Assembly (NCBI GenBank): GCA_018242665.1
Contig: JAFEBL010000049.1
Span: forward strand, 1-62,723
Length of the DNA stretch: 62,723 nucleotides
Source of the DNA: Nitrospira sp.
GTDB taxonomy: Bacteria; Nitrospirota; Nitrospiria; Nitrospirales; Nitrospiraceae
Direction: 5' to 3'
Positions 60,678 through 62,723 of this stretch are shown here, piece after piece. Numbering within the stretch: position 1 is the stretch's first letter; the number at the start of each line of letters is the position of its first letter. The notes beneath the pieces are model-generated. The model was given only the letters and a program-made list of their open reading frames with translations, was not told the origin of the DNA and did not search any database. A program made the translations under genes and the position numbers.

Positions 60678-62298
60678 CCCACGCACGCTTGCCACACCTA
60701 TCCATGCCGGGTCCACTCCAGTGGTCTTCACATGGGAAGACGTCGTCCAATTCAGCGCCGCCAGCCATGATCGGAATCCCTTGCACCTGTCGGGAGAGTA
60801 CGCCAGGGCCACACCCTATGGCGAACCGGTGGTATTCGGCATCCTGGCCGTGCTGGCGGCTCTTGGTCAACTTCCCGATCGCCCGCACCACCGGCTGCAG
60901 AGCCTTTCGGTGGAATTCCGCAATCCGCTCACCGTGGGGATCAGCTACCGGTGGGAGCTCTCAGCTTCATCAACAGCTTGCCATACGGTCAAACTGTATG
61001 ACGCCTCCCGCCTGATGATGAAGGCGACGTATGCATTCGTTCCGACGGACGAGACGGCTCCATCCCTGCCGGTTCCTGAAGCGCCCGCTCGTCTATCAGC
61101 GGCAGAGCGGACGATGACGGACCTGACTCCTGGAACCGCCGTGAAGGGGATCTACGGTCCGCGCCCGCAAGAGTTCGCTCAGATCGTCACTCGATGGGGA
61201 CTTTCGGCCAAGGGCGCGACGGCGCGCCAGCTTGCAGCCCTGATGTGGACGAGCTTTCTGGTGGGCATGGAACTCCCTGGAACACGCGCCGTGTTCTGGC
61301 GATTGAGTCTCAGTTTCCTGCCCGAACTGGAGTTGCACCATGACCCGTTCAGCTACGACGCCGTCATTCATGAGCTGGACGAACGCTATGACCTCCTCCA
61401 CACCACAGGCACGTTGTCGTCGGGACAGACCACCGGTGCGACAGCGCAGATGTGGGCGTTTGTACGCCGGGACTCTCCGCAGCCCTCGCTCAGCCGGATC
61501 GCCGAGCTGTTGCCGCGTTCCACGCACCTCAACGGCAAGGTGGCTTTGGTCATTGGAGGCAGCCGCGGTCTCGGGGCGGCCATTACTCAGGCGCTCGCTT
61601 CACAAGGCTGCTCGGTGGTCCTGAATTATCATCGTTCCACACAGGAAGCCGAACGGATTCGGACAAGCTGCGGCGAGGACTCCGCGCGCATCATGCTCTT
61701 GCAGGGAGACGCGGCGGATGCCGAATGGTGCGCGTCGGCACGGCAGACCATCCTCAATCGGTATGGGAGACTCGATCTGCTGATTTGCAATGCCTCACCG
61801 GCAATTCGCCCCCTCGTCTTCGCGCCGGAGAGGCTGGCGCAATTTGAGCAATTTGTGGCACGCAGTCTGGCATTGGTCACCGTTCCCATGGCCAGCTTTC
61901 TTGGTCTGTTGGCCGAACAGGGCGGATGGAACATTGTCCTCTCTTCAGCATTTGTAACCGAGCTTCCCGCGGAGTTTCCCCAGTACATCGCTACGAAATC
62001 CGCAGTCGAAGGCTTGACCCGCTGGTCGGCACTGCACCATCCGAAGGTGCGGCATCTGATCGTCAGACCACCGAAGTTGTTGACCGATCAAACCAACACT
62101 ACAATGGGACGGCAGGGCGCGATGGCAGCCGAACAAGCCGCCGCGTCGATCGTCCGGCACATCTGTTCCGCTCCCCGTTCCCACACAGCCGAGATTCTGG
62201 ACACATTTGAGCTAAAGCAGGAACCGTCTTGCAGCGGGGCCCCTGCGAGTGCAGGGGTTCTGACGCCTTGCATCCGGCAGGACACCGACCGATCATGA
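60664..62298 (+). CDS. MaoC-like dehydratase and short-chain dehydrogenase fusion
   Basis: About 544 residues. The N-terminal double hot-dog region has FSAASHDRNPLHLSGEYA (D-x4-H hydratase motif) and a second hot-dog-like half. The C-terminal SDR domain has the cofactor motif ALVIGGSRGLGAA and active-site YIATK, with S in VLSSAFV. The product may reduce and dehydrate a 3-oxoacyl or hydroxyacyl group, PKS-like. The start ATG overlaps the FkbH stop by 14 bases. Placed between FkbH and the ACP, it suggests a short acyl-chain pathway on a carrier protein. The fusion of these two domains in one chain is uncommon. Confidence 0.82.
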   Translation: MVRPDPRTLATPIHAGSTPVVFTWEDVVQFSAASHDRNPLHLSGEYARATPYGEPVVFGILAVLAALGQLPDRPHHRLQSLSVEFRNPLTVGISYRWELSASSTACHTVKLYDASRLMMKATYAFVPTDETAPSLPVPEAPARLSAAERTMTDLTPGTAVKGIYGPRPQEFAQIVTRWGLSAKGATARQLAALMWTSFLVGMELPGTRAVFWRLSLSFLPELELHHDPFSYDAVIHELDERYDLLHTTGTLSSGQTTGATAQMWAFVRRDSPQPSLSRIAELLPRSTHLNGKVALVIGGSRGLGAAITQALASQGCSVVLNYHRSTQEAERIRTSCGEDSARIMLLQGDAADAEWCASARQTILNRYGRLDLLICNASPAIRPLVFAPERLAQFEQFVARSLALVTVPMASFLGLLAEQGGWNIVLSSAFVTELPAEFPQYIATKSAVEGLTRWSALHHPKVRHLIVRPPKLLTDQTNTTMGRQGAMAAEQAAASIVRHICSAPRSHTAEILDTFELKQEPSCSGAPASAGVLTPCIRQDTDRS

Positions 62299-62314
62299 CC
62301 AGCTAAGGAGCCGC

Positions 62315-62551
62315 ATGGATTTGCACAGTCAACTCGAAGACGTGTTTCGCCAGGTATTCGACAACGAGCACCTCACACTGCGTGACGACATGACCGCACC
62401 TGACATTGAAGGCTGGGACTCCGTTGCCCATATCAATCTCATGTTCGGAATCGAACAGGCGTTCGGCGTCCGATTTAAAGGCAATGAGCTGGCCGACATG
62501 AAAAACATCCGTGAACTCAAGCAGTTTTTATCCAGCAAAGTGACGTGCTGA
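62315..62551 (+). CDS. Acyl carrier protein (FkbH-associated type)
   Basis: A 78-residue carrier protein. The phosphopantetheine site is GWDSVAHINL (S36). The usual helical bundle is present (LEDVFRQVFD, IEQAFGVRF, NIRELKQFLSS). Size and motif fit the stand-alone ACPs that accept glyceryl groups from FkbH. AAGGAG lies 7 bases before the ATG. The ABC ATPase gene starts 2 bases after its stop. Confidence 0.9.
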   Translation: MDLHSQLEDVFRQVFDNEHLTLRDDMTAPDIEGWDSVAHINLMFGIEQAFGVRFKGNELADMKNIRELKQFLSSKVTC

Positions 62552-62553
62552 AC

Positions 62554-62723
62554 GTGAGCGATCTCGCCGTGCGGGTCGAACAGTTGTCCAAGCGCTATCG
62601 GCTGGGCGCGCCCCATGCGCAAGACGGCTCACTGGCCGGGGCCCTTTCACAGGGCGTGCGTCGGCTGCTAGGACGGCGCCCCCCGGCCCCCCTCTCGCCC
62701 GATGACACCCTCTGGGCCTTGCG
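62554..62723 (+). CDS. ABC transporter ATP-binding protein, Wzt-like (partial)
   Basis: Starts at a GTG 2 bases after the ACP stop and runs past the window end. The visible 56 residues read VEQLSKRYRLGAP and DDTLWALR, the opening of polysaccharide exporter ATPases with a spacer insert typical of TagH/Wzt. The permease would be next. This places the acyl cluster with polysaccharide or O-antigen export. Confidence 0.72.
   Translation, partial: MSDLAVRVEQLSKRYRLGAPHAQDGSLAGALSQGVRRLLGRRPPAPLSPDDTLWAL

Overview
The window looks like a chromosomal piece of a nitrite-oxidizing Nitrospira (phylum Nitrospirota). This is inferred from gene content, not from a marker gene: two large cytochrome bd-like oxidases, membrane-anchored c-type cytochromes, a protein resembling the NXR gamma-subunit (NxrC) candidates, a TorD-type chaperone, MobA, and moderately high GC content without visible mobile elements. 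No rRNA, tRNA, CRISPR array or insertion sequence was recognised.

Layout. (1) 1-2.9 kb, minus strand: a zincin-like protein of unknown function, a four-cluster ferredoxin and a TorD-family chaperone, divergent from a 7-bladed WD40 protein (3.1-4.2 kb). (2) 4.2-8.9 kb: a multi-PAS sensor kinase and an NtrC-shaped response regulator whose AAA+ domain has lost its sigma-54 and ATPase signature residues. (3) 8.9-13.2 kb: the conserved tgt-yajC-secD-secF block. (4) 13.5-15.1 kb: mobA and a family 9 glycosyltransferase. (5) 15.2-21.8 kb, minus strand: a respiratory operon of two or three very short ORFs, a bd-like oxidase, two membrane-anchored cytochromes c and an NxrC-like diheme protein, closed by a strong terminator. 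A 34-codon membrane peptide is divergent from it. (6) 22.0-30.2 kb, minus strand: a nine-gene run around a second bd-like oxidase, with an O-methyltransferase, a DUF420 membrane protein, a PCP_red-domain protein, a DUF3047 protein and two formylglycine-generating-enzyme-like proteins without the catalytic cysteines. (7) 30.5-40.5 kb, minus strand: a copper region with a 1621-residue MofA/MnxG-like multicopper oxidase, three secreted proteins combining a type-1 copper motif with a carboxypeptidase-regulatory-like domain, a HEAT-repeat protein and a LolA/DUF4412-like protein. (8) 40.8-50 kb: a KimA-type potassium importer, a PKD-like secreted protein, an HExxH peptide-hydroxylase-like enzyme, a zinc-ribbon protein, an RqcH/NFACT protein and a GAF sigma-54 activator. 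(9) 50.0-54.8 kb: a tripartite efflux operon (FtsX-type permease, ATPase, adaptor, TolC-like channel). (10) 55-57.3 kb: a TPR protein, a secreted lectin-like protein and an RRM protein. (11) 58.0-62.7 kb: a surface-glycan or lipid modification cluster (hexapeptide acetyltransferase, FkbH, MaoC-SDR fusion, acyl carrier protein, start of a Wzt-like ATPase), cut by the window end.

How it fits together: regions 5 and 6 look like alternative terminal oxidase modules with their own cytochromes and assembly factors. Region 7 looks like a periplasmic or outer-surface copper redox system, possibly for Mn(II) or another metal. Regions 8-11 are transport, regulation and cell-surface functions. Several very short genes next to the first oxidase are easily missed and are written out here from direct translation.
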